Below, one piece after another: positions 40,464 through 50,052 of a DNA stretch of 52,639 nt (position 1 is its first letter; the number at the start of each line of letters is the position of its first letter). Below the pieces are notes generated by a model, which made no database searches, was not told the origin of the DNA, and was given only the letters and a program-made list of their open reading frames with translations. Where the stretch lies: NCBI GenBank assembly GCA_021773305.1, contig JAJFKH010000033.1:1-52639 (forward strand), read 5' to 3'. Made by a program: the position numbers and the translations under genes. Source of the stretch: Gammaproteobacteria bacterium (lineage in GTDB: Bacteria; Pseudomonadota; Gammaproteobacteria; UBA1113).

Positions 40464-40493
40464 CCAAATAATGGCTATACCGGCATTATTTGG
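40464..40493 (+). promoter_or_regulatory. Perfect 10-bp hairpin in the rho leader
   Basis: CCAAATAATG (40464-40473) and CATTATTTGG (40484-40493) are exact reverse complements around a 10-base loop, 37 bases before the rho ATG. No T tract follows, so it is not an ordinary terminator. It may be an operator or an RNA structure in the leader. The other 200 bases between trxA and this hairpin show nothing I can name. Confidence 0.5.
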
Positions 40494-40530
40494 GTATTGT
40501 CCAACACTTAAAAATGCGTGGCTTCACTCC

Positions 40531-41787
40531 ATGAACCTAACTGAACTAAAACAGCAATCAGCAGCGGAACTTGTTCCCATCGCTGAAAGTTATCATATCG
40601 AAAATACATCTCGGATGCGTAAGCAGGATATCGTGTTCAATATTCTCAAAGCAGAAGCTCACAAGGGAGGCAAGATATCTGGAGATGGTGTCTTGGAAAT
40701 CATGCAAGATGGCTTTGGTTTTCTTCGATCGTCTGATTGCTCCTACCTGCCTGGCCCTGATGATATTTATATGTCTCCCAGCCAAATTCGACGTTTTGGC
40801 TTACGTACCGGTGATAATATTGCGGGTGAAATTCGTCCTCCTAAAGAAGGCGAGCGTTACTTTGCACTACTGAAAGTGGATGCAATCAACTATGATCCCC
40901 CTGAAAGTACAAAAAATAAAATTCTCTTTGAAAATCTTACACCCCTGCATGCTACAGAGCGACTATTTATGCAGCGGGGCAATGGCACCACAGAAGACAT
41001 CACCAGCCGTGTCATTGATTTAGCAGCTCCCTTTGGTAAGGGACAACGGGGTTTAATCGTTTCACCTCCTAAAGCGGGTAAAACTATTATGCTACAAAGC
41101 ATTGCACAGTCCATTGCCGCAAATCATCCAGATTGTCACCTCATTGTGCTACTTATTGATGAACGCCCGGAAGAAGTGACTGAGATGGCTCGTTCGGTAA
41201 AAGGAGAAGTCATTGCCAGTACATTTGATGAACCACCCACTCGCCATGTGCAAGTTGCCGAATTGGTCATCGAGAAAGCCAAACGTTTGGTAGAACACAA
41301 AAAAGATGTTGTTATCTTGCTAGATTCTATTACTCGACTTGCTAGGGCTTACAATACGGTTGTTCCATCTTCGGGCAAAGTCTTAACCGGTGGTGTGGAT
41401 GCCCATGCGTTACAGCGGCCTAAGCGCTTTTTTGGTGCAGCCCGTAATATTGAAGAGGGTGGCAGCTTGACAATCCTTGCAACGGCACTCATTGATACGG
41501 GTTCTAAAATGGATGAAGTTATCTACGAAGAATTTAAAGGCACCGGTAATATGGAAGTCCACCTGGATCGCCGTATTGCAGAGAAACGTATATTCCCCGC
41601 AATCAATATTAATCGCTCTGGTACACGTCGTGAAGAATTATTGATAAACAACTCAGAGTTACAAAAAATTTGGATCTTGCGTAAATTACTTCATCCTATG
41701 GATGAACTCGCCGCGATTGAATTCCTCATTGATCGATTAAAGTCAACCAAGACCAATGAAGACTTCTTTGATGCAATGAAAGGGTAG
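40531..41787 (+). CDS. rho: Transcription termination factor Rho
   Basis: This hexameric RNA helicase ends transcripts. ATG 40531 ([10 protein letters not shown]) gives the standard 418 residues; a 20-residue upstream extension lacks homology. The primary RNA-binding domain '[43 protein letters not shown]' is intact, and the Walker A loop PPKAGKT is at 179-185. '[16 protein letters not shown]' (Walker B region), the R-loop '[29 protein letters not shown]' and the hexamer Arg finger region are present. Its start is preceded by a hairpin leader; Rho normally autoregulates by termination in its leader. Confidence 0.98.
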   Translation: MNLTELKQQSAAELVPIAESYHIENTSRMRKQDIVFNILKAEAHKGGKISGDGVLEIMQDGFGFLRSSDCSYLPGPDDIYMSPSQIRRFGLRTGDNIAGEIRPPKEGERYFALLKVDAINYDPPESTKNKILFENLTPLHATERLFMQRGNGTTEDITSRVIDLAAPFGKGQRGLIVSPPKAGKTIMLQSIAQSIAANHPDCHLIVLLIDERPEEVTEMARSVKGEVIASTFDEPPTRHVQVAELVIEKAKRLVEHKKDVVILLDSITRLARAYNTVVPSSGKVLTGGVDAHALQRPKRFFGAARNIEEGGSLTILATALIDTGSKMDEVIYEEFKGTGNMEVHLDRRIAEKRIFPAININRSGTRREELLINNSELQKIWILRKLLHPMDELAAIEFLIDRLKSTKTNEDFFDAMKG

Positions 41788-41800
41788 AACCTGGCTAGCG

Positions 41801-43276
41801 ATGCAGTATACTGATTTACGTGACTTTATAAAGCAACTTGAATCCAGGGGAGAGTTGAAACGGATCACGGCTCCCGTGGATCCCTGTCTTGAAATCACGG
41901 AAGTCTGTGACAGAACCTTGCGCCAACAAGGCCCTGCGTTGCTGTTTGAAAATCCCACTCATCATCGCATACCACTCCTCGGAAATTTATTTGGAACGCC
42001 AGAGCGAGTTGCCTTGGGCATGGGGGCTGACAGTACCACCGCTCTTCGAGAAATTGGAGAATTATTAGCATTTCTCAAGCAACCAGATCCACCCAAGGGT
42101 TTACGAGAAGCCTGGCAACAATTACCCATCTTCAAAAAAATTCTAACCATGTCTCCGAAAACTGTAAAATCTGCTCCTTGCCAAGATATTGTCTTAGAAG
42201 GCAACGATGTGGATTTAGGACAACTTCCGATCCAAACCTGCTGGCCTGAGGATAAAGGCCCATTGATCACTTGGGGGTTGGTCACAACCAAAGGCCCTCA
42301 CCAAGAACGGCAAAACATGGGAATTTATCGCCAACAAGTCATCGCCCCCAACAAAGTGATTATGCGCTGGTTAGCTCACCGGGGAGGGGCCTTAGACTAT
42401 GCTGCCTGGCAAGAACAATATCCAAACCAACGTTTTCCTATTGCCTGCACGTTAGGTGCCGATCCCGCTACCATCTTGGCAGCAGTGACTCCCATCCCCG
42501 ACTCTCTTTCGGAGTATGCTTTTGCGGGATTGCTACGAGGCAAAAAAACTCACCTTATCCAATGCCTCAGCCACGATTTACTTGTCCCAGCCAGTGCTGA
42601 AATTATTTTAGAAGGGTACATTGAACCGGGTGAAATGGCTCTGGAAGGCCCCTTTGGGGATCACACAGGGTATTATAATGAAGTTGAATCCTTCCCAGTT
42701 TTTACCATTGAACGGATCACTCAACGGCAAGATCCTATTTATCATAGTACCTACACTGGTAGACCTCCTGACGAGCCTGCCATTTTAGGGCTTGCTCTCA
42801 ATGAAGTTTTTATCCCTCTCTTACAAAAGCAGTACCCAGAGATCGTCGATTTTTATCTACCTCCGGAAGGTTGTTCTTATCGTATGGCTGTCGTCTCCAT
42901 TAAGAAACAATACAGTGGTCATGCAAAACGTGTGATGATGGGAATCTGGTCTTTTCTACGACAATTTATGTATACAAAATTTATTATTGTGACCGATGAT
43001 GATATCGATGTGAGAAATTGGCAAGATGTTATGTGGGCGATAACCACTCGCATGGATCCCAGACGCGATACTACCTTCATTGATAATGCGCCGATTGATT
43101 ATCTGGACTTTGCATCTCCCGTCTCCGGCTTAGGTTCAAAAATGGGGCTAGATGCCACTCATAAATGGGCTGGTGAAACAGAGCGCGAGTGGGGCCGCGA
43201 GATCGAAATGGATAACGTTACAAAACAACGAATCGATGATATTTGGGATCATCTGGGAATATTTGAGACATCATGA
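41801..43276 (+). CDS. ubiD: 4-hydroxy-3-polyprenylbenzoate decarboxylase
   Basis: This prenyl-FMN-dependent decarboxylase acts in ubiquinone synthesis. It has 491 residues. Motifs: '[20 protein letters not shown]' at the start, 'MGIYRQQVI' and '[15 protein letters not shown]', which contains the catalytic Glu, plus '[14 protein letters not shown]'. It lies 13 bases after rho and overlaps the reductase gene by four bases. The cofactor-making ubiX is not in view. Confidence 0.96.
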   Translation: MQYTDLRDFIKQLESRGELKRITAPVDPCLEITEVCDRTLRQQGPALLFENPTHHRIPLLGNLFGTPERVALGMGADSTTALREIGELLAFLKQPDPPKGLREAWQQLPIFKKILTMSPKTVKSAPCQDIVLEGNDVDLGQLPIQTCWPEDKGPLITWGLVTTKGPHQERQNMGIYRQQVIAPNKVIMRWLAHRGGALDYAAWQEQYPNQRFPIACTLGADPATILAAVTPIPDSLSEYAFAGLLRGKKTHLIQCLSHDLLVPASAEIILEGYIEPGEMALEGPFGDHTGYYNEVESFPVFTIERITQRQDPIYHSTYTGRPPDEPAILGLALNEVFIPLLQKQYPEIVDFYLPPEGCSYRMAVVSIKKQYSGHAKRVMMGIWSFLRQFMYTKFIIVTDDDIDVRNWQDVMWAITTRMDPRRDTTFIDNAPIDYLDFASPVSGLGSKMGLDATHKWAGETEREWGREIEMDNVTKQRIDDIWDHLGIFETS

Positions 43277-44259
43277 GTTATATTGTTAGAATCAAACCCT
43301 GTAACCAAACCATCGTTGTGGATGATGATGAAACCGTGCTGGATGCAGCATTGCGGTGCGATATTGATTTTCCTTTTAGCTGCATGTCAGCGATTTGTAC
43401 TACCTGTCTCGGAAAATTGATCCAGGGAGATATTGCTTATATTAATGGAGAACCTTACGGCCTCGAAGACGTAGAACCTAATCAAGGCTATGCTTTATTT
43501 TGCTCTGCGATGCCCAAATCCGATTTAGTCATTGAAGTGAATGATGTGATATCCGATGATGACTACCCCAGTAAAAAATTACATTACCACCTTAAAAAGC
43601 TAGAATCTTTAAATGAAAAAACCCATCGAGTGATATTAGCACCCCCCGCCGATGACAGGATAAAATATCGTCCTGGACAATATGTTCACTTATTTAATCA
43701 AAAAAATGAATCCGCCCCTTTCACCATTGCCAATGCTCCTCAAGACAATGGGGATTTAGAATTCCACGTACAAACAGGGACTGTCTTTGCAGATAAATTT
43801 ATTATCGACCTTCAAAAAAATCCACAGGTAATCGTTGAAGGGCCTCATGGCCAAAATGTTTATCAATGCAGACCTTCATTCCCTATCTTATTGCTTTCCG
43901 GAGGCGTTGGGATCAGCCACAGCATGGCCATTCTTCAATATGCCTCTACATTGCATTTCCCACGACCCGTACACCTTTACTGGGGTTGTAAAAAAATAGA
44001 AGATTTTTATTTGCTAGATGAAATTAAGAAAATTACCCATGATAATTTTCAATTTACCCCAATACTCCTCGAACCAAATGATGACTGGCAAGAAAAAACG
44101 GGATTAATACACCCCGCTGTACTGGAAGATTATCCAGATTTAACGAATATCGAAGTTCACGCCAGCGGTTCAAGTGAAATGGTGCAGGCGACTTTTGAGG
44201 CGTTACAACCTCATGGTTTGCGCCAAATTCTCATGCATTCAGATTATTTGGCGTTTTAG
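43273..44259 (+). CDS. Ferredoxin-NAD(P)H flavin oxidoreductase (2Fe-2S plus FAD/NAD domains)
   Basis: This 328-residue soluble electron-transfer protein starts with a plant-type ferredoxin domain whose four cluster ligands are C37, C42, C45 and C77 ('[11 protein letters not shown]...LFC'). A FAD-binding domain ('[12 protein letters not shown]', '[21 protein letters not shown]') and a NAD-binding domain ('[17 protein letters not shown]', '[19 protein letters not shown]') follow. It resembles CDP-6-deoxy-glucoseen reductase and phenol-hydroxylase reductases. Coupling to ubiD suggests that it supplies electrons for ubiquinone synthesis or reduces flavin for UbiX/UbiD; that is inference. Confidence 0.88.
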   Translation: MSYIVRIKPCNQTIVVDDDETVLDAALRCDIDFPFSCMSAICTTCLGKLIQGDIAYINGEPYGLEDVEPNQGYALFCSAMPKSDLVIEVNDVISDDDYPSKKLHYHLKKLESLNEKTHRVILAPPADDRIKYRPGQYVHLFNQKNESAPFTIANAPQDNGDLEFHVQTGTVFADKFIIDLQKNPQVIVEGPHGQNVYQCRPSFPILLLSGGVGISHSMAILQYASTLHFPRPVHLYWGCKKIEDFYLLDEIKKITHDNFQFTPILLEPNDDWQEKTGLIHPAVLEDYPDLTNIEVHASGSSEMVQATFEALQPHGLRQILMHSDYLAF

Positions 44260-44343
44260 ATGAGAAAAAATCAGGATGAAAAACCCTCAAAAACAGAAAA
44301 TCCTCCGCCACAGAACCAAAAATACGACATAACCTTACAATGA
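44260..44343 (+). CDS. Possible 27-aa peptide after the reductase gene
   Basis: ATG 44260 follows the reductase TAG directly and reads MRKNQDEKPSKTENPPPQNQ then KYDITLQ to a TGA overlapping the hemY stop. The peptide is hydrophilic and Pro/Lys-rich with no motif. It could be translated by re-initiation, but its size and bland composition give little support. Confidence 0.2.
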   Translation: MRKNQDEKPSKTENPPPQNQKYDITLQ

Positions 44344-45525
44344 TCCATCCGCTTGCATTTTTAATCCTTTACGAAAAGACTGGCAAGCGGCATCTTTGTC
44401 TCCCAAATATTGTAGTAATTCACCATACTCTAGATAACTTTCAGAGTGTTCTTCTATAGCCAAACTCTGGGAGAGATAATCCTTGGCTTTACCCCACAAT
44501 TGATTTCTCAACGCAAGGCGTCCTAGGGCTAACAAGAGCAAAGGACACTGGCCATTGCGTTTTAACCAAGACTCGGCTACATTAAATTGCCTCTCGGGCC
44601 GGGATGAAATTAACTTCCCATAAAGATCCACTAGCATAGGTTCCCAATGATGCTTCAAACTTTCTCGTAAAATAATCTCCGCCCGATCATCTTCACCAAA
44701 GGTCATAAGTTTTTTGACATACTGCTTAATTAAACCTGGATTTTGCCTAAATGTGCGAGGAATTTTTTTCCACAACATATTTATGTTTTCCATGGAAGAT
44801 TCGGGTTTTAGCTGCTTAAAAATACCTTGATAACACTCGACTGTTAATCTTTCTATTTCTTGTTGATTGATCACACGGCATTTTCTTAAAGTAGGCAACA
44901 ATTCCAACAGCTGATTCCAATCGGCCAAATCATGATACAGAATCATTAACAATGTTAATACATGGGTATGCTGAGGCACAATGGATTGCAAGTGGCGTAA
45001 TGTTGCCAGCCCTTGCTCTAGTTGTTTATGGTTTAACTGTAACTGGGCCTGGGTCAAACCCACGGCCACTTCACCACCCGGTGCGCAACGATGAGCTAAG
45101 CGAAGATAATCATCTCGTTTTTCATACTGCCCTTGCTCCTGAGATGCCCTAGCCGCAGCTAAATAATTGATAAGTGGCATGGGATTATTTTCCACGGCTT
45201 TTACCAAGTTTTTTTCCGCATTTGACCATTTCCCCTCCGCTAAATCGAGCAGCCCTTGGTTAGTATGTTGATAGGCTCTTCGTTCACGACGGTGTTGCAA
45301 CCAGACATTTACCCGAGGGCCTAAATGGCCAACCCCTCGCATGATAAGGAACAATTGGTGAAGCACTAAAAACCCGACAACAAGCAAAAGCGCTGCAAAC
45401 CAAAGAGGCATTTCAACTGTCCAATGCTGATAGGCAAACAAGGCATAACCCGGATCGTTTTTAATTTGTAATCCGATCCAAACTGCAACAAATAAAACAA
45501 TAAGATAAAAGATAAATCGCTTCAT
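44335..45525 (-). CDS. hemY: HemY, TPR-containing heme biosynthesis-associated membrane protein
   Basis: This 396-residue protein has two N-terminal transmembrane helices (about 3-21 and 38-63) and then tetratricopeptide-like helical repeats to the C-terminus. The family signature between the helices 'DPGYALFAYQHWTVEMPLWFAALLLV' corresponds to the 'dpGyv.i.....evtl' pattern. The C-terminal part 'GRLALRNQLWGKAKDYLSQSLAIEEHSESYLEYGELLQYLGDKDAACQSFRKGL' is typical. This is the gammaproteobacterial HemY, not protoporphyrinogen oxidase. It overlaps hemX by four bases. Confidence 0.93.
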   Translation of the reverse strand: MKRFIFYLIVLFVAVWIGLQIKNDPGYALFAYQHWTVEMPLWFAALLLVVGFLVLHQLFLIMRGVGHLGPRVNVWLQHRRERRAYQHTNQGLLDLAEGKWSNAEKNLVKAVENNPMPLINYLAAARASQEQGQYEKRDDYLRLAHRCAPGGEVAVGLTQAQLQLNHKQLEQGLATLRHLQSIVPQHTHVLTLLMILYHDLADWNQLLELLPTLRKCRVINQQEIERLTVECYQGIFKQLKPESSMENINMLWKKIPRTFRQNPGLIKQYVKKLMTFGEDDRAEIILRESLKHHWEPMLVDLYGKLISSRPERQFNVAESWLKRNGQCPLLLLALGRLALRNQLWGKAKDYLSQSLAIEEHSESYLEYGELLQYLGDKDAACQSFRKGLKMQADGSL

Positions 45526-46640
45526 TGGGCTGCTCCTTGGCTATCCTCTTCTTCAATCGGAAGCGTCGCGCCATTTTGCTCTACACGGTTATTCTCAGAA
45601 CGTTCTTCTGCCTTAGCATGACGCTTTGCCTCATCAAGCAACACAATCAGAGAAGAAATATCTGGATAGGTTGTGTTTAACTGTACCCCGGCAATTTTTT
45701 GTAAACCATCCACAAAGCTTTGGGTTTGAGATGCTTTTAGTGTGTAATTATTTTTCACCCAACTCACCGCCAATGTAAGGCTTTGCTGATAGAGCTTGGT
45801 ATCATTTTGCATGAATGCCCATTGAGCTTGATTGAGAAGCAACGACAGTTGCTGATCGAGAAAAGCCCTTCGCTCCGGTGTCAATAGTGGCACCGCAGGT
45901 TGCTCATGGTATTGGATTACCACAATCTGTTGCAATTGATGCCAGGTTTCATCTAGGGCATTTTTCCAATGCTTTTGCATCTTTTTTTCTTCGATGGGCT
46001 TGTGTTTGAATTGGCGCTCTTCCGTCATCGTCACAGGAAGGCTTGTAATTTGAGCAGACAAACTGGTTAATTTGACTAAAATAGATTCCTTATCAACACG
46101 GGGCAGAGTTTCTAATTGGGTGATAATATCCGCTAATTTTTGTCGAATAGACAGTAGCTGTGAATCATTTAGTGCTGCGACTTCATTATCTGCAAATTGT
46201 AAAATTTGAATAGCGAGAGGCAAATTTCTCGCAAAATGCAAATTATAGTTAGCCATTCTAACCAGCGCGTCAGTATTCGTGAGCGCCCAGTAACGTTGTT
46301 GCCCCTTGGGCAAATAAGTTTGCTGGATCTCAAGCAAAAGGCTTTGCTGCTGTTGTATGTTTTTTTGTTGGCTACTAAATTGAGACTCAATGGTTTGCAA
46401 ACCTGCTTTGATTTGCTCCATATCCTGCTCTGTTTTAGTTGAACTTTGTTGTCTTACCTTAACAAAGAAAAATCCTCCAATTGCCATGGCAACAATCAAA
46501 AAAAGTATCAAAAAAAGAGCCGTCTTCTTACATTTTGAAGATTTTTTGCTCGGCTTATCGATGGCCGCTCCTTCATCGTCTTTTTTTTTGCCAGTTAGTT
46601 CCGTCGATTTGCTATCACTAGACACTACTATTTCCCTCAT
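45522..46640 (-). CDS. hemX: HemX, uroporphyrinogen-III C-methyltransferase-like membrane protein
   Basis: It has 372 residues from ATG 46640. An internal GTG at 46625 has a better-placed AGGGA and is a real alternative; a TTG at 46649 seems unlikely. It has a basic, disordered N-terminus (SKKSSKCKK), one transmembrane helix (about 43-65), a coiled-coil region ('AGLQTIESQFSSQQKNIQQQQSLLLEIQ') and a large periplasmic domain with 'YWALTNTDALVRMANYNLHFARNLPLAIQILQFADNEVA', which is the core of the HemX family. Despite the family name, methyltransferase activity is doubtful. It is translated between hemD and hemY. Confidence 0.93.
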   Translation of the reverse strand: MREIVVSSDSKSTELTGKKKDDEGAAIDKPSKKSSKCKKTALFLILFLIVAMAIGGFFFVKVRQQSSTKTEQDMEQIKAGLQTIESQFSSQQKNIQQQQSLLLEIQQTYLPKGQQRYWALTNTDALVRMANYNLHFARNLPLAIQILQFADNEVAALNDSQLLSIRQKLADIITQLETLPRVDKESILVKLTSLSAQITSLPVTMTEERQFKHKPIEEKKMQKHWKNALDETWHQLQQIVVIQYHEQPAVPLLTPERRAFLDQQLSLLLNQAQWAFMQNDTKLYQQSLTLAVSWVKNNYTLKASQTQSFVDGLQKIAGVQLNTTYPDISSLIVLLDEAKRHAKAEERSENNRVEQNGATLPIEEEDSQGAAQ

Positions 46641-47406
46641 TCCACTCAATCAATCGCTCAACTACGGCACTATCTTGGGCACTCTCAGCCACAATAATAT
46701 CACAGCTCAGCTGATGTTGTTGAGCATAGTCCGCCATCCGCTGGCTGATCACCAACAGCACTGTTGACTGCAATAGCCTTTTGCCAGGATCACCAATCAT
46801 TGTTCGTAAATTTTTCAACCCTTGAATACTTGTACTGACTATAATATCAATTTCATTCTGCCGCCATTTTGCAAGCAGCGGCTCTGGAGAGACATTTGGG
46901 CAATGTCGCTCATAACACTGGGCTATAGCGACGGATGCTCCGCGGAGTCGGAGGGTTTGCTCTAACATATCACGGCCTCCGACACCTGAAAATATCACTA
47001 TTTTTTGACTCATAACATCTTGCAAAGCAGGCTCTGCCAGTAAAGCTTCACTACCGGATCCAAGCTGAGGACATATTGAGATCATCAACCCTTTTTTTTC
47101 TAATTCAGTCGCCGTGGACTGACCCACTCCAGCAAAAACCAAGTGCTGAGGAATTTCTGGCCAATGTTGTTTGATAACCTCGATGCCATAGTTCACGGCA
47201 TTAGGACTGATAAAAATAGCGATATCAAATTGATTTAAGTTCTTAATAATACCATCGAGCGCTTCTTTATCTGTTGCAGGTACAATATCCATCGTTGGAA
47301 ATTGTACTGCCTTACCACCTTCTCTCTCGATAAGAGTACACAATCCTTTTGCCTGGTGAATGGGTCGAAGCACCAAAATCCCAAGATCATTTAATGAGCT
47401 AGTCAT
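46618..47406 (-). CDS. hemD: Uroporphyrinogen-III synthase
   Basis: It cyclises hydroxymethylbilane. The start at ATG 47406 overlaps the end of hemC by 8 bases; an ATG two codons upstream is also possible. The 262-residue protein fits the family ('ILVLRPIHQAKGLCTLIEREGGKAVQFPTMDIVP', 'DIAIFISPNAVNYGIE', 'FAGVGQSTATELEKKG', 'IIVSTSIQGLKNLRTM'). HemD sequences are poorly conserved overall, so the assignment also relies on its place between hemC and hemX. Confidence 0.94.
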   Translation of the reverse strand: MTSSLNDLGILVLRPIHQAKGLCTLIEREGGKAVQFPTMDIVPATDKEALDGIIKNLNQFDIAIFISPNAVNYGIEVIKQHWPEIPQHLVFAGVGQSTATELEKKGLMISICPQLGSGSEALLAEPALQDVMSQKIVIFSGVGGRDMLEQTLRLRGASVAIAQCYERHCPNVSPEPLLAKWRQNEIDIIVSTSIQGLKNLRTMIGDPGKRLLQSTVLLVISQRMADYAQQHQLSCDIIVAESAQDSAVVERLIEWNEGNSSV

Positions 47407-48328
47407 TGTCATAGACGCTTTGCAATATCTCAGATGCTCCCTGGGCATGCAATCGTTTTGCAACAGTCAGCCCCAATGCTTCAGCTTCACCCAGAGCTGC
47501 CTTTGCTTCGGCCCAGATGACTCGCTTCCCATCAGGCTGGCCTACCATGCCACGCAATAGCAATTTGTCATTTTTTAATTGCGCAAATCCTCCAATAGGC
47601 ACGTGGCAACCGCCTTCTAAATAGCGATTCATACTCCTTTCTGCTGTAACACAAGCGGCGGTTAATGGATCATTTAAAGGCTTTAACAGATTTTTTACCG
47701 CATCATTTTTTTCACAATACTCAATCCCCACAGCACCTTGCCCCACCGCCGGAAGAAAAAGATTTTCACTTAATCGAGTGGTTATCCGATGGCCTAAGCC
47801 TAAACGCTCCAAACCTGCCGCAGCAAGCAAAATGCCATCAAATTTTCCCTCATCAAGTTTTTTTAAGCGACTATTGACATTGCCCCGTAAATCATCCACC
47901 TGCAACCCAGGAAAATTGCTCCGTAACAAACACTGACGCCGTAAACTTGCACTGCCTATTCGGCTTCCTTCAGGCATCTCAGCCAAACTTTGGAATCGTT
48001 CACTGACAAAAGCATCCTGGGGAGCATGCCGTTGACAAATGGCACCAATTGCCATTTGAGGAGGCAACTCCACCGTTAAGTCTTTCATTGAGTGAACCGC
48101 AATATCACCACGGCCATCAAGTAACGCACGCTCCAATTCTTTGATAAATAAACCTTTGCCACCCACCGCTGCAAGGCGTTGCCCTAGCAAGCGATCCCCT
48201 TCGGTAGTCATTCCCAGGATTTCAACGTTCAAGTTCAAATGATAATTTTGCAGTTGCTGCTTCACAAAATCTGCTTGCCACAGGGCTAAAGGGCTTTTGC
48301 GTGTAACAATGGTTATTTTTTCTGTCAT
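47399..48328 (-). CDS. hemC: Hydroxymethylbilane synthase (porphobilinogen deaminase)
   Basis: It joins four porphobilinogens. The protein has 309 residues. Motifs: 'TRKSPLALWQADFVKQQL', 'GDRLLGQRLAAVGGKGLFIKELERALLDGRGDIAVHSMKDLTVELP' with the catalytic Asp, 'RRQCLLRSNFPGLQVDDLRGNVNSRLKKLDEGKFDGILLAAAGLERLG' and the dipyrromethane-binding cysteine in 'YLEGGCHVPIGGFA'. It overlaps the acyltransferase gene by four bases upstream and hemD downstream. Confidence 0.98.
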   Translation of the reverse strand: MTEKITIVTRKSPLALWQADFVKQQLQNYHLNLNVEILGMTTEGDRLLGQRLAAVGGKGLFIKELERALLDGRGDIAVHSMKDLTVELPPQMAIGAICQRHAPQDAFVSERFQSLAEMPEGSRIGSASLRRQCLLRSNFPGLQVDDLRGNVNSRLKKLDEGKFDGILLAAAGLERLGLGHRITTRLSENLFLPAVGQGAVGIEYCEKNDAVKNLLKPLNDPLTAACVTAERSMNRYLEGGCHVPIGGFAQLKNDKLLLRGMVGQPDGKRVIWAEAKAALGEAEALGLTVAKRLHAQGASEILQSVYDND

Positions 48329-49224
48329 TGGAGTTCTCCTTTTAATGCCTTGAGTATTTTATCTTTTTCCTGCCAACATGCATTAAGCCAATTTTGAAAA
48401 AATATTCTAAATACTGGATCACCGTTATAATCTCCCCGTAGATTTGCTGGAATTGGTCTTTTTTCAATCACCACGCGAACCACAGGGTACTGCCCTTTGA
48501 AAAAATCCCAAAGTGATATCTTCTCAACAGGATAACATAGGGTGACATCAACTATTTCCTGAAGCCCGTCTCCCATCACATTAATGACCAATGCGATCCC
48601 CCCCGCACGAGGCCGAAGGAGATGTGTATAAGGTGATTGTTGTTTTTTCCATTTCTCGGCTCTAAATCGAGTACCTTCACTAAAGGTGACAATCGTTGCG
48701 GGGGTCTTTTTGAATTTTTCACATGCCATCCGAGCGGTTTCTAAATCCTTACCATATTTTTTGGGGTTACGTTGAAGGTATTCTTGAGTATAACGACGCA
48801 TAAAAGGAAAACCGGCAATTTTACAGGCAAGCCCTAGAAATGGAACCCAAAAAAGCTCTTTTTTCATAAAAAATTTCATTGCTGGTAATTTATCAACAAA
48901 AATTCTCTCTAATAATAAAACATCTATCCAGGATTGATGGTTAGCCACCAAAAGATAAGAATGATCCCCAGAAAAATCAAGATTTCCTTGCATATCAATT
49001 ACCGTAGGGATAAATAATCTCATAAATAAGCTGTTGGTTTTAATCCAAATAACGATTAATTTATCAATTATTTTCTGGAGAGAATGATCCCAAAACGATT
49101 TCCACATCAACAATTTTATAAAACCCAAGAAATACAGTATGAAGGAACAAACTATCAAATTGACAACGCACAACAGAAAAACCAATATTCCTCGAAATGA
49201 ACTTAAAATTTTCAATATCACCAC
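48325..49224 (-). CDS. Lysophospholipid acyltransferase family protein (PlsC-like)
   Basis: This 299-residue membrane-associated acyltransferase has one or two N-terminal transmembrane segments (about 12-38). The HX4D catalytic motif is in 'LLVANHQSWIDVLLLERIF', and the acceptor-binding 'TFSEGTRFRAEKW' is present. It resembles the YihG branch of 1-acylglycerol-3-phosphate acyltransferases, and its 'FILYFLGFIKLL' start and 'YKGIPRRY'-like segment fit. It is the first gene of the minus-strand hem operon, overlapping hemC by four bases. Confidence 0.9.
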   Translation of the reverse strand: MVILKILSSFRGILVFLLCVVNLIVCSFILYFLGFIKLLMWKSFWDHSLQKIIDKLIVIWIKTNSLFMRLFIPTVIDMQGNLDFSGDHSYLLVANHQSWIDVLLLERIFVDKLPAMKFFMKKELFWVPFLGLACKIAGFPFMRRYTQEYLQRNPKKYGKDLETARMACEKFKKTPATIVTFSEGTRFRAEKWKKQQSPYTHLLRPRAGGIALVINVMGDGLQEIVDVTLCYPVEKISLWDFFKGQYPVVRVVIEKRPIPANLRGDYNGDPVFRIFFQNWLNACWQEKDKILKALKGELQ

Positions 49225-49317
49225 CTGTTTCCACTAAAAATGTTGCATATTTTCCTAATTTGATCCAGAATGGGCGCTGTTTTTAACTGTGTTCCACCGG
49301 AAAGGAGAAACTCACCC

Positions 49318-49920
49318 ATGGCAAACACGAAACCTCGCAAAACAAAAACTGCGAAAAGAAAAACTGCAACAAAGACAACCAAGACAATCACACCATTTCA
49401 AAAAAATCAAGCGGTAATTGATGAACTCAATAAAACCGTTGAATTGAGCCTCACAAAGTTGAGCACTCAATACGATAAGCTCTCTACCATTACTGAAAAA
49501 CAACTTGCTCAAATTAAAGGCAAAGCAGATAAAGCTAAAGCTAAAGCTACAAAAGCACGAGATGCTAAAGCAAAAGCTCAAGCTAAGCATAAAGCTAAAA
49601 AAACGAATGCTACGACAAAAAATCAGTATGCGAAAGCAACTCAAGCGTTAAAAGATGCTTCAACTGCATATGACGCGCTGAAAAATGAACTTGCCACAGC
49701 TAAAAATGATGCAGCAACAGTCAAAGAACAGTCCAAAAAATTTACAGGCATGATGCGTGCTTGCGAAAAATTTGAAAAAGACTGGGCGAAGCAAGTTAGC
49801 AAAAAGCCAAAAGCAAAGCGCAAAACAGTCCGTAAAGCAAAACGTCAAACGACCAAAACGGCTACGACATCTGTAGAGCAACCCAGCGCTACTCCAGTAA
49901 TGGACGCTGAAACCGCATAA
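49318..49920 (+). CDS. Histone-H1-like basic DNA-binding protein
   Basis: The start is ATG 49318 with AAAGGAGA before it; a 16-residue upstream extension is not supported. The 200-residue protein has a Lys/Thr/Ala-rich N-terminal tail (MANTKPRKTKTAKRKTATKT), a helical, coiled-coil-like core (about 25-155, heptad-like AKAKATKARDAKAKAQAKHK) and a Lys/Arg-rich C-terminal tail (KPKAKRKTVRKAKRQTTK) before a short neutral end. This resembles bacterial H1-like proteins that compact the nucleoid, as in Coxiella Hq1 and chlamydial Hc1, though I cannot show homology. The composition alone would also suit a secreted nucleomodulin. Confidence 0.65.
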   Translation: MANTKPRKTKTAKRKTATKTTKTITPFQKNQAVIDELNKTVELSLTKLSTQYDKLSTITEKQLAQIKGKADKAKAKATKARDAKAKAQAKHKAKKTNATTKNQYAKATQALKDASTAYDALKNELATAKNDAATVKEQSKKFTGMMRACEKFEKDWAKQVSKKPKAKRKTVRKAKRQTTKTATTSVEQPSATPVMDAETA

Positions 49921-49945
49921 GTCATGTTTGTTTGACGCTTTTAAG

Positions 49946-49979
49946 AAAAAGGAGTCTGGATTTCTCATGCTCCTTTTTT
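49946..49979 (+). terminator. Rho-independent terminator after histone-like gene
   Basis: AAAAAGGAG (49946-49954) pairs with CTCCTTTTT (49970-49978) and runs into T residues. The loop is 15 bases. It isolates the histone-like gene from fliK. Confidence 0.75.
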
Positions 49980-49992
49980 TTATACCCATACT

Positions 49993-50009
49993 TGGTACGG
50001 CGCTTGCTG
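49993..50009 (+). promoter_or_regulatory. Sigma-54 (RpoN) promoter of fliK
   Basis: TGGTACG, four bases, TTGCTG. The consensus is TGGCACG-N4-TTGCW, so there is one mismatch, and the GG and GC are exactly 12 bases apart as required. The transcription start would be near 50020, about 33 bases before the ATG at 50053. RpoN control is usual for mid-class flagellar genes. Confidence 0.7.
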
Positions 50010-50052
50010 AATAACCCTGTAAGTTGAAGGATCCAAAACAGGGAACCGTACC

